Shown here: in pieces, positions 27,092 to 37,010 of the stretch | Layout: each line of letters begins with the position of its first letter | How positions within the stretch are numbered: the stretch's first letter is position 1 | DNA from: Methanospirillum lacunae | GTDB lineage: Archaea; Halobacteriota; Methanomicrobia; Methanomicrobiales; Methanospirillaceae | Reading direction: 5' to 3' (one strand) | Assembly: GCF_046195335.1 (NCBI RefSeq) | Contig: NZ_CP176093.1 | DNA: 64,000 nucleotides | Program-made: the position numbers and the translations under genes | The notes under the pieces: generated by a model | What the model saw: the letters and a program-made list of their open reading frames with translations, nothing else | What the model was told of the DNA's origin: nothing | Databases searched by the model: none

Positions 27092-28600
27092 GTGACAGGG
27101 AACTGCCTGTCACTGGATCTGTCATATCCTGCCTTCAGACAAATGACAGAAAACCTGTATAAACCAGAGCTTATCCCGGTAACAGTAACCATTCCAATTC
27201 CTGAAGCCTCACCCGCAGTGCTATATCAGCATCTGCGGACAGACAAGGGATTTCTTCTCGAATCAATGGAAGGAGTACCCCGCAGGGCTGTGCGATCAAT
27301 AATCGGAACAGACATACAGGAACTCTTTATCCTGGATGAAACGGGGAATAATTCTGATCCTATCGGGATGATTCGAAAATTTATGAGCAAGTATGGATTA
27401 TCAGGAAAATCTCCTGCAGGGTTTGCAGGCGGTCTTGTAGGATACTGCTCGTACGATATGGTAACTGATCTGAACAAAGGATATCTAGATGCAGGAAAGG
27501 AGAAGAACTGCCCGGTTGGTAAATTCATGCTCGCGAGGTCAGGAGTAGTCCTGGACCATCAAAAGAGCACCTGCATGGTTTTTTCAACTCCACTCATACA
27601 CCCGGGAGACAATTTTTCCGAGATTTATCAAAAGGCAGTCAAGGAAATACAGACTCTTGCAGATAAGATTCAAAGTGCCGGTGATGAAATCCCTTCAGTT
27701 GGTAATCCTTCGTCTCCTGCACATGAGATCCCACTCACCTCTCCATTAGGAAAAGAAGATTTTGAGTCAGCGGTCAGGAAGACTCTTGAACATATCCGGG
27801 CCGGAGATATCTTCCAGGCTGTAGTCTCACGTAGGTTTCAGACACCTTATACTGGGGACCCATTCAGGCTCTACGAAGAGGTACGTTTGCTCAACCCATC
27901 ACCTTACCTTTATTTCCTTGAATTTGGGGATGAGACAGTCATTGGATCTAGTCCAGAGATGCTGGTCAAGGTCGATGGAGAGGATATCTTCACAGTGCCC
28001 ATTGCAGGAACGCGGCCGAGAGGAAAGGATGCAGCCGAGGATGCAAGACTGGCAGAAGAGATGCTTGCCGATGAGAAGGAGAAAGCTGAGCACCTGATGC
28101 TTGTAGATCTGGCAAGAAATGATATAGGAAAGGTTTCAGCATTCGGGTCGGTAAGAGTCAGTTCCTTTATGGAGGTTGAGAAGTTCTCTCATGTCCAGCA
28201 CATGACTTCCCAGGTTGCTGGCAGGCTCGCAGAAGGACTGGACCGGTTTGATGCACTCGGTTCCTGCTTCCCGGCAGGGACAGTATCTGGTGCACCAAAA
28301 CTGCGGGCAATGCAGATCATTGCAGATCTTGAGCCCCACCCACGTGGCCTGTATGCAGGAGCAGTAGGATACATAGGGTTTGATGACAGGCTCGAATTTG
28401 CTATCGCAATACGGACAACCGTGGTACGGGACGGAATCGCCAGTTTCCAGACAGGAGCTGGAATCGTTGCAGACTCTGACCCGACCAAAGAGTATGAGGA
28501 GACAAAGCAAAAAGCAGGAGCAATGCTTGCAGCCCTCTCACGAGCAAATGCAGGTGAGACCGGAATAGAAAATCAGAAGAATGAGGGAGGCCGGGTATGA
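27092..28600 (+). CDS. trpE: anthranilate synthase component I
   Basis: 502 residues. The feedback-site LLES motif is visible as FLLESMEG near residue 53, and the chorismate-binding core includes IAGTRPRG, DEKEKAEHLMLVDLARNDIGKVS, PAGTVSGAPKLRAM and GAVGYIGF. It converts chorismate with ammonia or glutamine (through TrpG) to anthranilate, the first step of tryptophan synthesis. The start is GTG 27092, with GGAG just upstream. The stop overlaps the trpG start in an ATGA. LLES suggests tryptophan inhibits the enzyme. Confidence 0.96.
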   Translation: MTGNCLSLDLSYPAFRQMTENLYKPELIPVTVTIPIPEASPAVLYQHLRTDKGFLLESMEGVPRRAVRSIIGTDIQELFILDETGNNSDPIGMIRKFMSKYGLSGKSPAGFAGGLVGYCSYDMVTDLNKGYLDAGKEKNCPVGKFMLARSGVVLDHQKSTCMVFSTPLIHPGDNFSEIYQKAVKEIQTLADKIQSAGDEIPSVGNPSSPAHEIPLTSPLGKEDFESAVRKTLEHIRAGDIFQAVVSRRFQTPYTGDPFRLYEEVRLLNPSPYLYFLEFGDETVIGSSPEMLVKVDGEDIFTVPIAGTRPRGKDAAEDARLAEEMLADEKEKAEHLMLVDLARNDIGKVSAFGSVRVSSFMEVEKFSHVQHMTSQVAGRLAEGLDRFDALGSCFPAGTVSGAPKLRAMQIIADLEPHPRGLYAGAVGYIGFDDRLEFAIAIRTTVVRDGIASFQTGAGIVADSDPTKEYEETKQKAGAMLAALSRANAGETGIENQKNEGGRV

Positions 28601-29172
28601 ACGTTACCATCGTGGACTGTTTTGACAGTTTTACCTACAATCTTCACCAACTTGTCGGAACACTAGGGGCAAACCCGGTTGCAATTACCTGCGATCAGGA
28701 TATCGAGAAGATCAAGAAAACGAATCCTGATCGGATAATACTCTCACCAGGACCAGGAACACCTGAAGAATCAGGAGTATGCCGCAAGGTCATTGAACAG
28801 TACGCCGGTGTTATACCAATCCTGGGTGTCTGCCTCGGACACCAGACAATCATCCATACCTTTGGCGGTGAGATTGTTCGTCTCACAGAGCCAGTTCATG
28901 GGAAAACGAGTCATATTGCACACACGGGAACAGGAATCTTTGATGGGATCTCCCAGTCATTCACTGCGACAAGATACCATTCCCTGACTGCTGATCGGGC
29001 AAGCCTTCCGGATGAGTTCAGGATAACTGCCACATCGGAAGGGGATAACTGTATCATGGCAGTTTCACATGAGAAATTTCCATTACATGGTGTCCAGTTC
29101 CACCCGGAGAGCATCATGACCCCGGCAGGACGTCAGATTATGGAGAACTTCCTAAAAACCGGTGGTATCTGA
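28597..29172 (+). CDS. trpG: anthranilate synthase component II (glutamine amidotransferase)
   Basis: 191 residues, class I amidotransferase. The catalytic Cys is in GVCLGHQ, the His/Glu in VQFHPES, and the oxyanion segment is LSPGPGTP. It supplies ammonia from glutamine to TrpE. The ATG overlaps the trpE stop by four bases and the stop overlaps the trpD start by one. Could in principle also serve PabA function, since no separate pab genes are in the window. Confidence 0.96.
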   Translation: MNVTIVDCFDSFTYNLHQLVGTLGANPVAITCDQDIEKIKKTNPDRIILSPGPGTPEESGVCRKVIEQYAGVIPILGVCLGHQTIIHTFGGEIVRLTEPVHGKTSHIAHTGTGIFDGISQSFTATRYHSLTADRASLPDEFRITATSEGDNCIMAVSHEKFPLHGVQFHPESIMTPAGRQIMENFLKTGGI

Positions 29173-30194
29173 TGATTCACCAGGCCATCGAACAGGTAAT
29201 TGCAGGTAGAAACCTAGGTCCAGAAGAAGCATCAGCTGTGATGGATCAGATAGCAACCGGGAATGCAACCGGAGCACAGATCGGATCCTTCCTTACTGCC
29301 CTTAGGATGAAAGGAGTTACAGCAGTAGAGATTGCCTCATTTGCAAGAGTGATGCAAAACTGTGCAATTCCAGTTTATCCTCATGTGTCAGGGATGATGG
29401 TTGATACCTGCGGTACCGGAGGAGATTCTGCCACCGGAGGAACATTCAACATCAGTACAGCAGCAGGAATCGTGGCTGCAGCTGCAGGTGTCCTGATTGT
29501 AAAGCACGGAAATAGAAGTGTTTCCAGTAGATGCGGATCAGCAGATGTTCTCGAGGCATTAGGAGTAACGATTGAACAGACCCCTGAATCTGCAGCAAGG
29601 AATGTTGAAGAGGCAGGAATCGGCTTCTTCTTTGCTCCGCAGTATCACCCGGCAATGCGACATGTAGCTCCAGTACGAAAAGAACTAGGGATTTACACAG
29701 TCTTCAACATCCTGGGCCCGCTTCTAAACCCGGCCAAAGCTCAGGCCCGTCTCATAGGGGTGTATGATCCCGAACTGGTCATGGTCGTTGCTGATGCTCT
29801 CAGAAATCTCGGGGTCGAGCGGGCTATGGTAGTTCACGGAGATGGACTTGACGAGATTACGATCACAGGACCAACACTTATAGTTGAATTAAACAACGGA
29901 ATGCTAAAGCCAAGAACAATCACACCAGAAGAATTCGGAATAAAACGTTCAGGCATTAAGACAATAAAGGGTGGCGAACCAGCAGAGAATGCTGCAATCA
30001 TTAGATCAGTCTTAAGTGGAACACCAGGACCTGCCCAGGATATTGTCGCCCTCAATGCCGGTGCTGCAATTTATGTTGGTGGAAAGGCTTCTGATTTCAG
30101 CAATGGAGTGAAACTGGCATATGAGGTGATTAACACGGGAGCAGCAGCAAGAAAACTGGAAGAGATGATTCAGGTATCAGGAAGGGCAGCATGA
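29172..30194 (+). CDS. trpD: anthranilate phosphoribosyltransferase
   Basis: 340 residues. The PRPP-binding DTCGTGGDS motif and the anthranilate-site KHGNRSVSSRCGSADVLEALG motif are complete, with VFNILGPLLNPA further on. It joins anthranilate to PRPP. The gene is translationally coupled on both sides (1-base overlap with trpG, 4-base with trpC). Confidence 0.96.
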   Translation: MIHQAIEQVIAGRNLGPEEASAVMDQIATGNATGAQIGSFLTALRMKGVTAVEIASFARVMQNCAIPVYPHVSGMMVDTCGTGGDSATGGTFNISTAAGIVAAAAGVLIVKHGNRSVSSRCGSADVLEALGVTIEQTPESAARNVEEAGIGFFFAPQYHPAMRHVAPVRKELGIYTVFNILGPLLNPAKAQARLIGVYDPELVMVVADALRNLGVERAMVVHGDGLDEITITGPTLIVELNNGMLKPRTITPEEFGIKRSGIKTIKGGEPAENAAIIRSVLSGTPGPAQDIVALNAGAAIYVGGKASDFSNGVKLAYEVINTGAAARKLEEMIQVSGRAA

Positions 30195-30973
30195 TTCTGG
30201 ATCAGATCGTTCAGGCTTCAACCATCAGGGCTGAAGCCCTCACACCCGGGCATATGAGCAGATTTGCAGATTCCAGAAGTATGGCTCATATAGGAAGAGA
30301 AAGATTCAGCCTTCTGAAAGCAATTACGGGTGCTGTAGATCGGAATTCAATCATCGCCGAGATGAAACCTGCAAGCCCGTCAAAGGGGCACCTTCGGGCA
30401 ATTACAGATCCTGTTGCCGTTTCACAGGATCTCATCGGGGGCGGATGTTGTGCACTATCAGTGATAACTGAACCGGCATTTTTTCATGGATCCATTACGA
30501 CTATTCCAGCCATCAGGGATGAGACAAAAGTTCCCATTCTTCGTAAAGATTTCATCGTTGACAAAAAACAGATCGAAGAGACGAGAAATGCCGGAGCAGA
30601 CGCAGTACTCCTGATAACGGCTGTACTTGGTGACCAGCTTGGCGAGTTTGTAGATGCAGCCAGAAAGGCTGGACTTGAACCACTTGTCGAGGTTCACGAC
30701 AGACAGGAGGTCAGAACTGCTCTTGATACAGGAGCCGACCTCATCGGGATAAATAATAGGAATCTAAAGAATCTCAAGACTGATCTCTCCACCACAATCC
30801 GGCTTGCACCGATGATTAAGCGGGCTGACAGGACAGTGATTGCAGAGAGCGGGGTTACCTGGCCTTGTGATATCAGGACTCTTCGATCATATGCAAACGG
30901 GTACCTAATCGGCTCAAGTATTATGGCCGCAGAAAATCCACGAAGAAGATTGGAGGGATTCGTATACGCATAA
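30191..30973 (+). CDS. trpC: indole-3-glycerol-phosphate synthase
   Basis: 260 residues, TIM barrel. Active-site elements are IIAEMKPASPSKG (catalytic Lys and substrate Lys), VLRKDFIVDKKQI, LVEVHDRQEV, IGINNRNLK and VIAESGV, followed by the phosphate loop GYLIGSSIM. It closes the indole ring. It is a monofunctional enzyme; trpF is separate and begins inside its last codons. Confidence 0.96.
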   Translation: MILDQIVQASTIRAEALTPGHMSRFADSRSMAHIGRERFSLLKAITGAVDRNSIIAEMKPASPSKGHLRAITDPVAVSQDLIGGGCCALSVITEPAFFHGSITTIPAIRDETKVPILRKDFIVDKKQIEETRNAGADAVLLITAVLGDQLGEFVDAARKAGLEPLVEVHDRQEVRTALDTGADLIGINNRNLKNLKTDLSTTIRLAPMIKRADRTVIAESGVTWPCDIRTLRSYANGYLIGSSIMAAENPRRRLEGFVYA

Positions 30974-31545
30974 AGATCTGCGGGATCACAAGACCGGAGG
31001 ATGCTCGGACAGTTGATCAGGCTGGTGCTGATGCAATCGGAGTAGTCCTCTTCTCCGATTCACCCCGCTCGGTGGAGCCTGAACAGGCAGCAGAAATATT
31101 CAGGGCAGCTGGTCCGTACATGGGTCGGGTCTGTGTTTCCCACACCAGTTCACGTTCAGAACTGGAGGAGATTCTGCAGCTCTGCCCAACTGCCATCCAG
31201 ATATCAAACCCTCATCCAATGCCTTCTGATCGCACCGTTCAGGTAATCAGAGTCATTGAACCAGGGATGGATCTTCCAACATCTGTTGATACGGATGCTC
31301 TCATTGTTGATACAAGCCAGGGAAAAGGAAAACCATATGACCCCGGCTTTGCCAGGAGTGTCATGAATAAGACAACGCTTCCGGTTATCCTTGCAGGAGG
31401 CCTTAGAACAGACAATGTAGCAGAAGCAGTACGGACACTCCATCCGTACGCTGTTGATGTTGCATCTGGTGTGGAAATATCCCCGGGAATCAAGGACCCG
31501 CAAAAAATCAGATCATTCATACAAAACGCACGGTTACAATCATGA
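30964..31545 (+). CDS. trpF: phosphoribosylanthranilate isomerase, apparently starting at ATA
   Basis: Reading the frame upstream of the first ATG/GTG/TTG codon (GTG 31072) recovers the normal N terminus of TrpF: (M)RIKICGITRPEDA, with the catalytic Cys in KICGIT, then GADAIGVVLFSDSPRSV. There is no ATG, GTG or TTG in frame before this motif. GGAGGG (30952-30957) lies six bases before the ATA at 30964, the spacing expected for a start, so ATA is the likely initiator (a second ATA is at 30970). The catalytic Asp is in IVDTSQGKG-type sequence, and LAGGLRTDNV and GVEISPGIKD complete the barrel. 193 residues, slightly short but complete. An A-for-G error in an ATG would also explain it. Confidence 0.88.
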   Translation: MRIKICGITRPEDARTVDQAGADAIGVVLFSDSPRSVEPEQAAEIFRAAGPYMGRVCVSHTSSRSELEEILQLCPTAIQISNPHPMPSDRTVQVIRVIEPGMDLPTSVDTDALIVDTSQGKGKPYDPGFARSVMNKTTLPVILAGGLRTDNVAEAVRTLHPYAVDVASGVEISPGIKDPQKIRSFIQNARLQS

Positions 31546-32723
31546 AGTTACAAACACGATTCGGTGAATACGGGGGATGTTATGTCCCTGAAACACTCAT
31601 TGCAGCACTCGAAGAACTTGAAAATGCATACCTGAATATACTCCCGTCTGAAAAGTTCCAAAATGAACTTAAACAATACCTTACTGAATTTGCAGGAAGG
31701 GAGACACCTCTCACCTACTGCAAAAATATGTCAGCAGACCTTGGATGCCGGGTTTACTTAAAGCGTGAAGATCTGCTCCATTCAGGTGCTCATAAACTAA
31801 ACAATGGAATCGGACAAGCCCTTCTGGCAAAGTTCATGGGCAAAAAGCGCCTCATCGCTGAGACCGGAGCCGGACAGCATGGTGTTGCAACCGCAATAGC
31901 CGGGGCTGCTCTTGGAATGAGCGTCGAAGTGTATATGGGCGAAGTGGATGTTGCCAGGCAGGCACTGAATGTTGCCAGAATGGAGATGATGGGTGCAAAG
32001 GTCATTCCGGTAAAGTCAGGGACAAAAACACTCAAAGATGCTATCAATGAAGCATTCAGAGACTGGGTGGCAACTGTTGGAGATACCCATTATCTGATTG
32101 GCACGGTAGTCGGTCCTCACCCATTCCCCCTGGTTGTCAGGGATCTCCAGTCAGTTATCGGTACCGAGACCAGAAAACAGATTCTTGAAAAGGAAGGACG
32201 GATGCCAACAGCCATCATCGCCTGTATAGGTGGAGGTTCCAATGCAATCGGAATGTTTCATCCATTCGTTGGCGATAAGGTAACCCTGATCGGTGTTGAG
32301 GCTGGAGGAGAGGGGCTTGACAAGAAGCATGGAGCCACCCTTTGTGGCGGTTCACCCGGGGTTCTGCACGGTAACTTTTCGTACATCCTGCAGGATTCCT
32401 ACGGACAGATCCAGGAATCACATTCGGTATCGGCCGGGCTTGATTACCCGGGAGTCGGGCCTGAACATTCAATGCACAAGGATTCTGGAAGAGTGACATA
32501 CACATCAGTAACCGATGATGAGGCACTCGATGCATTCCTGTACCTCTCACGGACAGAAGGAATCATTCCCGCACTTGAGTCCTCCCATGCAGTCGCATAT
32601 GCCAGAAAGCTCGGACCTACTCTCAAAGAGGATGACATCCTCATAATCAACCTCTCTGGACGCGGTGACAAAGATGTAGCCCAGGTTATCGAACAGATGC
32701 AGATGAGAGGTGTTGCATTATGA
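31542..32723 (+). CDS. trpB: tryptophan synthase beta subunit (TrpB1 type)
   Basis: 393 residues. The PLP lysine is in HSGAHKLNNG, the phosphate loop is GGGSNAIG, and the catalytic Glu is in AETGAGQHGVA. The C-terminal NLSGRGDKD is complete. The length and N terminus (RFGEYGGCYVPETL) put it in the alpha-dependent TrpB1 group, not the longer TrpB2. It condenses indole with serine. Starts in a 4-base overlap with trpF. Confidence 0.97.
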   Translation: MKLQTRFGEYGGCYVPETLIAALEELENAYLNILPSEKFQNELKQYLTEFAGRETPLTYCKNMSADLGCRVYLKREDLLHSGAHKLNNGIGQALLAKFMGKKRLIAETGAGQHGVATAIAGAALGMSVEVYMGEVDVARQALNVARMEMMGAKVIPVKSGTKTLKDAINEAFRDWVATVGDTHYLIGTVVGPHPFPLVVRDLQSVIGTETRKQILEKEGRMPTAIIACIGGGSNAIGMFHPFVGDKVTLIGVEAGGEGLDKKHGATLCGGSPGVLHGNFSYILQDSYGQIQESHSVSAGLDYPGVGPEHSMHKDSGRVTYTSVTDDEALDAFLYLSRTEGIIPALESSHAVAYARKLGPTLKEDDILIINLSGRGDKDVAQVIEQMQMRGVAL

Positions 32724-33517
32724 AAACCGGTAAAGAGCAGATTGAAACGGTATTTATAGCAAATAAAAATCCGCTTCTTGTTGCATTCACGGTCGCCGGA
32801 GACCCGGACTATGAAACCAGCCTAAATATTATCAGGGAGATGGCTGCATCAGGTGCCGATATCATCGAACTCGGACTACCATTTTCTGATCCGGTAGCAG
32901 ACGGACCTGTCATCCAGTGTGCTGATATCAGGGCTATGGATGCCGGAATGAACACAGACCGGCTGTTTGACCTGGTCAGGGATTTCAGGGCAGATAATGA
33001 GACTCCGGTGGTTATCCTGACCTATGCAAACCTCCTTATACGCAGGGGAATCTCCCGGTTTTATGCTGATGCTGCAGCGGCAGGGGTAAACGGCGTCGTA
33101 ATTGCAGACGTTCCATTTGAGGAATCTGATCCATTCACCAGGGCAGCAAAAGAGAGTGGAATTGCTCCAATCATGATGGTAAGCCCTACTACCACAGAGG
33201 AACGGATTACAGAGATTGTTTCAAAGGCAGCCGGATTCATCTACCTTGTGGCCGTAATGGGAGTTACTGGGGCCAGGACTGGTGTAGAACATTCAGCAAT
33301 CGATCTCCTCAAGAGGGTAAAAGCAAAGACATCTGTCCCGGTTGCACCAGGCTTTGGAATATCCACCCCGGAGCAGGTTCAGGAATGGGCCAAACAGGGG
33401 GCTGATGCGGTAATCGTTGGTTCTGCAATAGTGCGAAGGATTGAAGAACATATCGGAGATCCTCATGCAATTATCACCGCGGTTGGAGAGTATATCAGAA
33501 ATTTGAAGCAGGCATAA
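32720..33517 (+). CDS. trpA: tryptophan synthase alpha subunit
   Basis: 265 residues. Catalytic Glu is in IIELGLPFSDPVADGPVIQ, which also has the catalytic Asp, and the loops MMVSPTTTEERI, AVMGVTGARTG, APGFGIST and GADAVIVGSAIV follow. It cleaves indole-3-glycerol phosphate and channels indole to TrpB. It is the last gene of the trp operon, 8 nt from the convergent stop of the next kinase. Confidence 0.96.
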   Translation: MKTGKEQIETVFIANKNPLLVAFTVAGDPDYETSLNIIREMAASGADIIELGLPFSDPVADGPVIQCADIRAMDAGMNTDRLFDLVRDFRADNETPVVILTYANLLIRRGISRFYADAAAAGVNGVVIADVPFEESDPFTRAAKESGIAPIMMVSPTTTEERITEIVSKAAGFIYLVAVMGVTGARTGVEHSAIDLLKRVKAKTSVPVAPGFGISTPEQVQEWAKQGADAVIVGSAIVRRIEEHIGDPHAIITAVGEYIRNLKQA

Positions 33518-33525
33518 TCAGGCAG

Positions 33526-36228
33526 TTATTGCATTACTGAAATAGGTGCTGGAAGACAGACAAAAAAACTAGCTCCTTTTCCCTTTCCTTCACTTTCCAC
33601 CCATACCGAGCCTTTGTATAGCATAACAAGTCTGCGAACAATTGCGAGACCGAGACCTGATGAACTTCGGTCATGACGTGAAGAATCGGCCATATAGAAC
33701 TCATCAAAAACATGGTTTTTTTCATCTGTTGACAACCCTATGCCATCATCACCCACCTGAACACAGGTTCTATCCCCATTCTGGTATGACCTAATCCAGA
33801 CAGAGCCACCAACTGCTGAGTACTTCACGGCATTTCCAATGAGATTATCAAACACTGTTCCTGCATCTGAAGAAGAAAAGAGGAGAGAAAGATCTGTGGG
33901 AATATCCACAGATATTTCGAGTTCTTTTTTCTGGATATAGATGCGGTGCTTCTGAAGAGATTCCAGCAGAATCGGTTGTATCAGTACCGGTTCAGGTTTT
34001 ACCTCAATATCTTCCTTACTAAGTCGTGCAATAGTTAGGATCTTCTCAGTCTGATCCTGTATGGAATAGACAGATCTGAGCAAAACCGCCAGTGCCTCTT
34101 TCGTTTTCGGGTTTTCTTCTTCTTCGATAAGTGCAGGAAGAAGAGCACAAAGCGGGGTGAGCGGGGTTTTCAGGTCATGACCCAACTGGTTGATGAAATC
34201 ATCCTTCTGCTTCATCAATTTTAAAACCTGTTCTGTCCGCTCCTTCACCCGCTTGTCCAGATCCTGGTTTATCTCAATCATCTGATTGGCAAGATAATCC
34301 AGTTCTTTGTTTTTGTCAGCCATCTCAGTTGCATACCGCTTGAGTTGTTCTTCTACCTTTTTCCGCCCGGTGATATCCCTTGCAACTATAAGTGCTGCAG
34401 GACTGCCCTGAAAAAAAATGGGTGCAGAAGAGACCTCAACCGTAACTTTGGAACGATCTAATCTGAAAAATTCTTCTTCAACATTGAGTGGAAAGTTAGC
34501 CTGATTTTCTGGCTCCTGAATGAGAGAACGGAATTTTTCCAGAAGGTCCTGGTGAATAAACTCAGACATATCCATACCCGCTTCATTCAATGTTTGCCCA
34601 ATTCCAAGCAGTCTTGTACCGGCAGGGTTGATGAATAAAACATCTTTCCCATCATGGACAAAGATCGCATCAGGTGAGAGATCAACAAGACGCTTATACC
34701 GGTCCTGGCTTTCGCGAAGGGCATTTTCAGCAAATGTGCGATCTTCTATCTCTAATCGCAAAACTGAATTTACCCGGGTTAACTCTGCGGTCCGTTCATC
34801 AACCCGATGTTCAAGTTCCTCGCGTGACCGGACCAGTTCTTCTTCAGTGAGTTTCCAGGCAGTGATATCCCTGATACTCTCTATAGCACCAACAATTTCT
34901 CCCTGTGAATCACGGAGTGGAGAAGATGCAGCCCAGAGATACCGGCTATCTCCATCTGGAGTAAACATACAGGCCTCACCCACAACTATTTCTCCATTCC
35001 TGAAAATAGAGGAGTAATTTTTTTCGGCCTCCTCATCATTTTTGAGAGCAAGGTCTATGAGAATAGGCCTTGGAGTTCCATAGAATGGAATTGCATAGGC
35101 GTAATCCCCTTTCCCAAGAAAATCGCTTGCAGGATAACCGGTAAACTGTTCCATCGCACGATTCCAGGCAATAACCGTGCCTTCACGATCAATGACAAAA
35201 GTTGCATCAGGGAGAAAATCTATGACATTGGCAAGCCGACGTTCAGACTCCCGGATTTCCTTTTCAGAACGTTTTTGCTCTGAAATATCAAGTACAATAC
35301 CTCTAAACCCGACAATGTTTCCCTCTTTGAGTATCGGTGACGAGTAGACGAACACTGGGATGATACTTCCATCCTTCCTGTAGGCACGGTACTCATGTGG
35401 AGCAGCAGTGCCTGAAAGGGGTATATTTGTCAAGTTTTCAAGTGCCCGGGGTCGATCTTCTGGGACGATAAGATCAAAAACGTTGAAACCCGGTGGCAAC
35501 GTGCCTTCAGGATACCCGAAGGTCAGAAAGCCCTGACGATTTACATAGGTCATGAAACCTTTCAAATCGCATTCATACACAATCAGAGGAAGCAGGTCTG
35601 CAAGTTCCCGATACCGTTGTTCACTCTCCCTGATCTTCTTCTGGTTAGATTCCAGTTCTTTCAGATATACACAACGTTCCTCTTCGGTAGCAAGCAATTC
35701 CTCATATGCAGCGCTCAACTCGGAGTTTTTTCGTGAAAGTTCCTCTTCTCTCTCCCGCAGAGCCAGTTCAGCCCTCCAGTTTCCAACTGCTGCCTTTATT
35801 TTATGGACCAATTCAGCAAAGAGTGTCTGTGGATCTCCACTTTTCTGGAGATAAAACGTGGCACCGTTGTTTATAGCCTCCATGACAACCTCTTCCCGTC
35901 CCTTCCCGGTGAAGAGAATAAATGGAAGTGTGGAAGATACTCTTATATTCTGGAGGAGTTGAATACCATTCATTCCAGGCATCTGATAATCTGATACAAT
36001 GATATCACATGCACCCCGGGAGACCATATCGAGCACTTCAGGACCGCTTGTAGCGGTGATGACATGAAGTGAACTTTTAGACTCTAGAAAAGTCTTGAAA
36101 AACCGGATGAATTCAGGGTCATCATCCACGTATAATACAGTGATGGGTTTTGAGGGAGAGGAGATCTCAAGGCCCTTTTCTGCCACATACTGATGAGGAC
36201 CCCCCCTTTCATCTCCATCTTCAGACAT
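33526..36228 (-). CDS. hybrid sensor histidine kinase REC-PAS(x3)-HisKA-HATPase
   Basis: 900 residues. Receiver domain about 29-145 (VSDYQMPGMNG), then PAS modules with linking coiled coils (one with YGTPRPILIDLAL, the same pattern as in the protein at 11639), a third PAS with Asn/Gly FINPAGTRLLG, another coiled coil, a conventional HisKA (FINQLGHDLKTPLTPL, near 665) and HATPase (DNLIGNAVKYSA, DDGIGLS, GLGLAIVRRLV). No membrane helix, so cytoplasmic. Its kinase core differs from the RHDILNQL type seen in the other two kinases of the window. The signal is unknown. Confidence 0.9.
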   Translation of the reverse strand: MSEDGDERGGPHQYVAEKGLEISSPSKPITVLYVDDDPEFIRFFKTFLESKSSLHVITATSGPEVLDMVSRGACDIIVSDYQMPGMNGIQLLQNIRVSSTLPFILFTGKGREEVVMEAINNGATFYLQKSGDPQTLFAELVHKIKAAVGNWRAELALREREEELSRKNSELSAAYEELLATEEERCVYLKELESNQKKIRESEQRYRELADLLPLIVYECDLKGFMTYVNRQGFLTFGYPEGTLPPGFNVFDLIVPEDRPRALENLTNIPLSGTAAPHEYRAYRKDGSIIPVFVYSSPILKEGNIVGFRGIVLDISEQKRSEKEIRESERRLANVIDFLPDATFVIDREGTVIAWNRAMEQFTGYPASDFLGKGDYAYAIPFYGTPRPILIDLALKNDEEAEKNYSSIFRNGEIVVGEACMFTPDGDSRYLWAASSPLRDSQGEIVGAIESIRDITAWKLTEEELVRSREELEHRVDERTAELTRVNSVLRLEIEDRTFAENALRESQDRYKRLVDLSPDAIFVHDGKDVLFINPAGTRLLGIGQTLNEAGMDMSEFIHQDLLEKFRSLIQEPENQANFPLNVEEEFFRLDRSKVTVEVSSAPIFFQGSPAALIVARDITGRKKVEEQLKRYATEMADKNKELDYLANQMIEINQDLDKRVKERTEQVLKLMKQKDDFINQLGHDLKTPLTPLCALLPALIEEEENPKTKEALAVLLRSVYSIQDQTEKILTIARLSKEDIEVKPEPVLIQPILLESLQKHRIYIQKKELEISVDIPTDLSLLFSSSDAGTVFDNLIGNAVKYSAVGGSVWIRSYQNGDRTCVQVGDDGIGLSTDEKNHVFDEFYMADSSRHDRSSSGLGLAIVRRLVMLYKGSVWVESEGKGKGASFFVCLPAPISVMQ

Positions 36229-36313
36229 ATTTAGACCCCTTTATACAGAGTGAGTGATTGAACAACAGATGATATGAAGTACACTATCGATTCAGGCATA
36301 TCAGACAATCTGA

Positions 36314-36909
36314 TCACAAAAAGGAGTGGAACTCTTTAGATTGCAGATTATTATTACAGGGAGGCCTGTTTTTTCCTAACTGATATGATCTGTCCATTAC
36401 TGAACCATTCTTTTCAACATCCTTGGGGGCGTCAAGACCACCAGCAATAATCGGTTTAGACACCGGAATCTGGAGAAATGACATCGTTAAGTTGAAGGTG
36501 TCCACAATTCCTGTGAAAGCAGTTAAGTTATCATCACCCTGCGTAAGGAGCACTGCAGCCTTTTTTCCGGGAGTTAGTCACGATTTGTATTCAGCATTAA
36601 TAAGGGCGTAAAACCGATCGACAAACTGCTTCATCTGGAAGGTCATCTGTGCAAAGTAAACAGGAGTTCCGAATATGAGAACATCTGCTTCACGAATCAT
36701 GGCATACAGCGACTGCATATCATCATCAATCCTGCAACCCTCATGTGACTTGCAGTACTTTCATCCCTTGCATTCGCTGATCACAAGTGATGGAATATGA
36801 ACCTGCTCAACACTAGTTCCTGCATCTTTTGCCTCTACAAGAGCCTGTGAAACGAGAATTGCCGTATTCCCAGCCAGACGGGGACTTCCGACAAATCAAT
36901 AACCTTCAT
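36314..36909 (-). pseudogene. broken flavodoxin-like NADPH-dependent FMN reductase / iron-sulfur flavoprotein
   Basis: Reading minus from ATG 36909 gives MKVI, then one missing base near 36897 shifts the frame to FVGSPRLAGNTAILV, a normal FMN-binding loop. In that frame TGA codons interrupt at 36761-36763 (after ISECKG, before KYCKSHEGC) and at 36578-36580 (between EYKS and LTPGKKAAVLLTQGD). Between and after them the family sequence is intact, including DVLIFGTPVYFAQMTFQMKQFVDRFYAL. The family normally has Cys at the first TGA (CKGCxYC). Three lesions in one ~198-codon gene point to a pseudogene; sequencing error is less likely but possible. Confidence 0.82.
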
Positions 36910-37010
36910 GCACAGATCTCATCCGCACTGCACCAATAATCTTTGTTACAAGAATGATGGAGATTCCAACCAATAAAAAGGCTGAAATGATAAGCCTGCC
37001 TCAATAACAT

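Noticed and set aside
31072..31545. trpF starting at GTG 31072 (157 residues)
   Set aside because: This start would omit the catalytic Cys and the first beta strand; conserved TrpF sequence continues upstream to 30964.
36761..36763. In-frame TGA at a Cys position of the flavodoxin-like gene as selenocysteine
   Set aside because: The same gene has another TGA at 36578-36580 in place of a non-Cys residue and a one-base frameshift near 36897; Methanomicrobiales are not known to use selenocysteine. A pseudogene is simpler.
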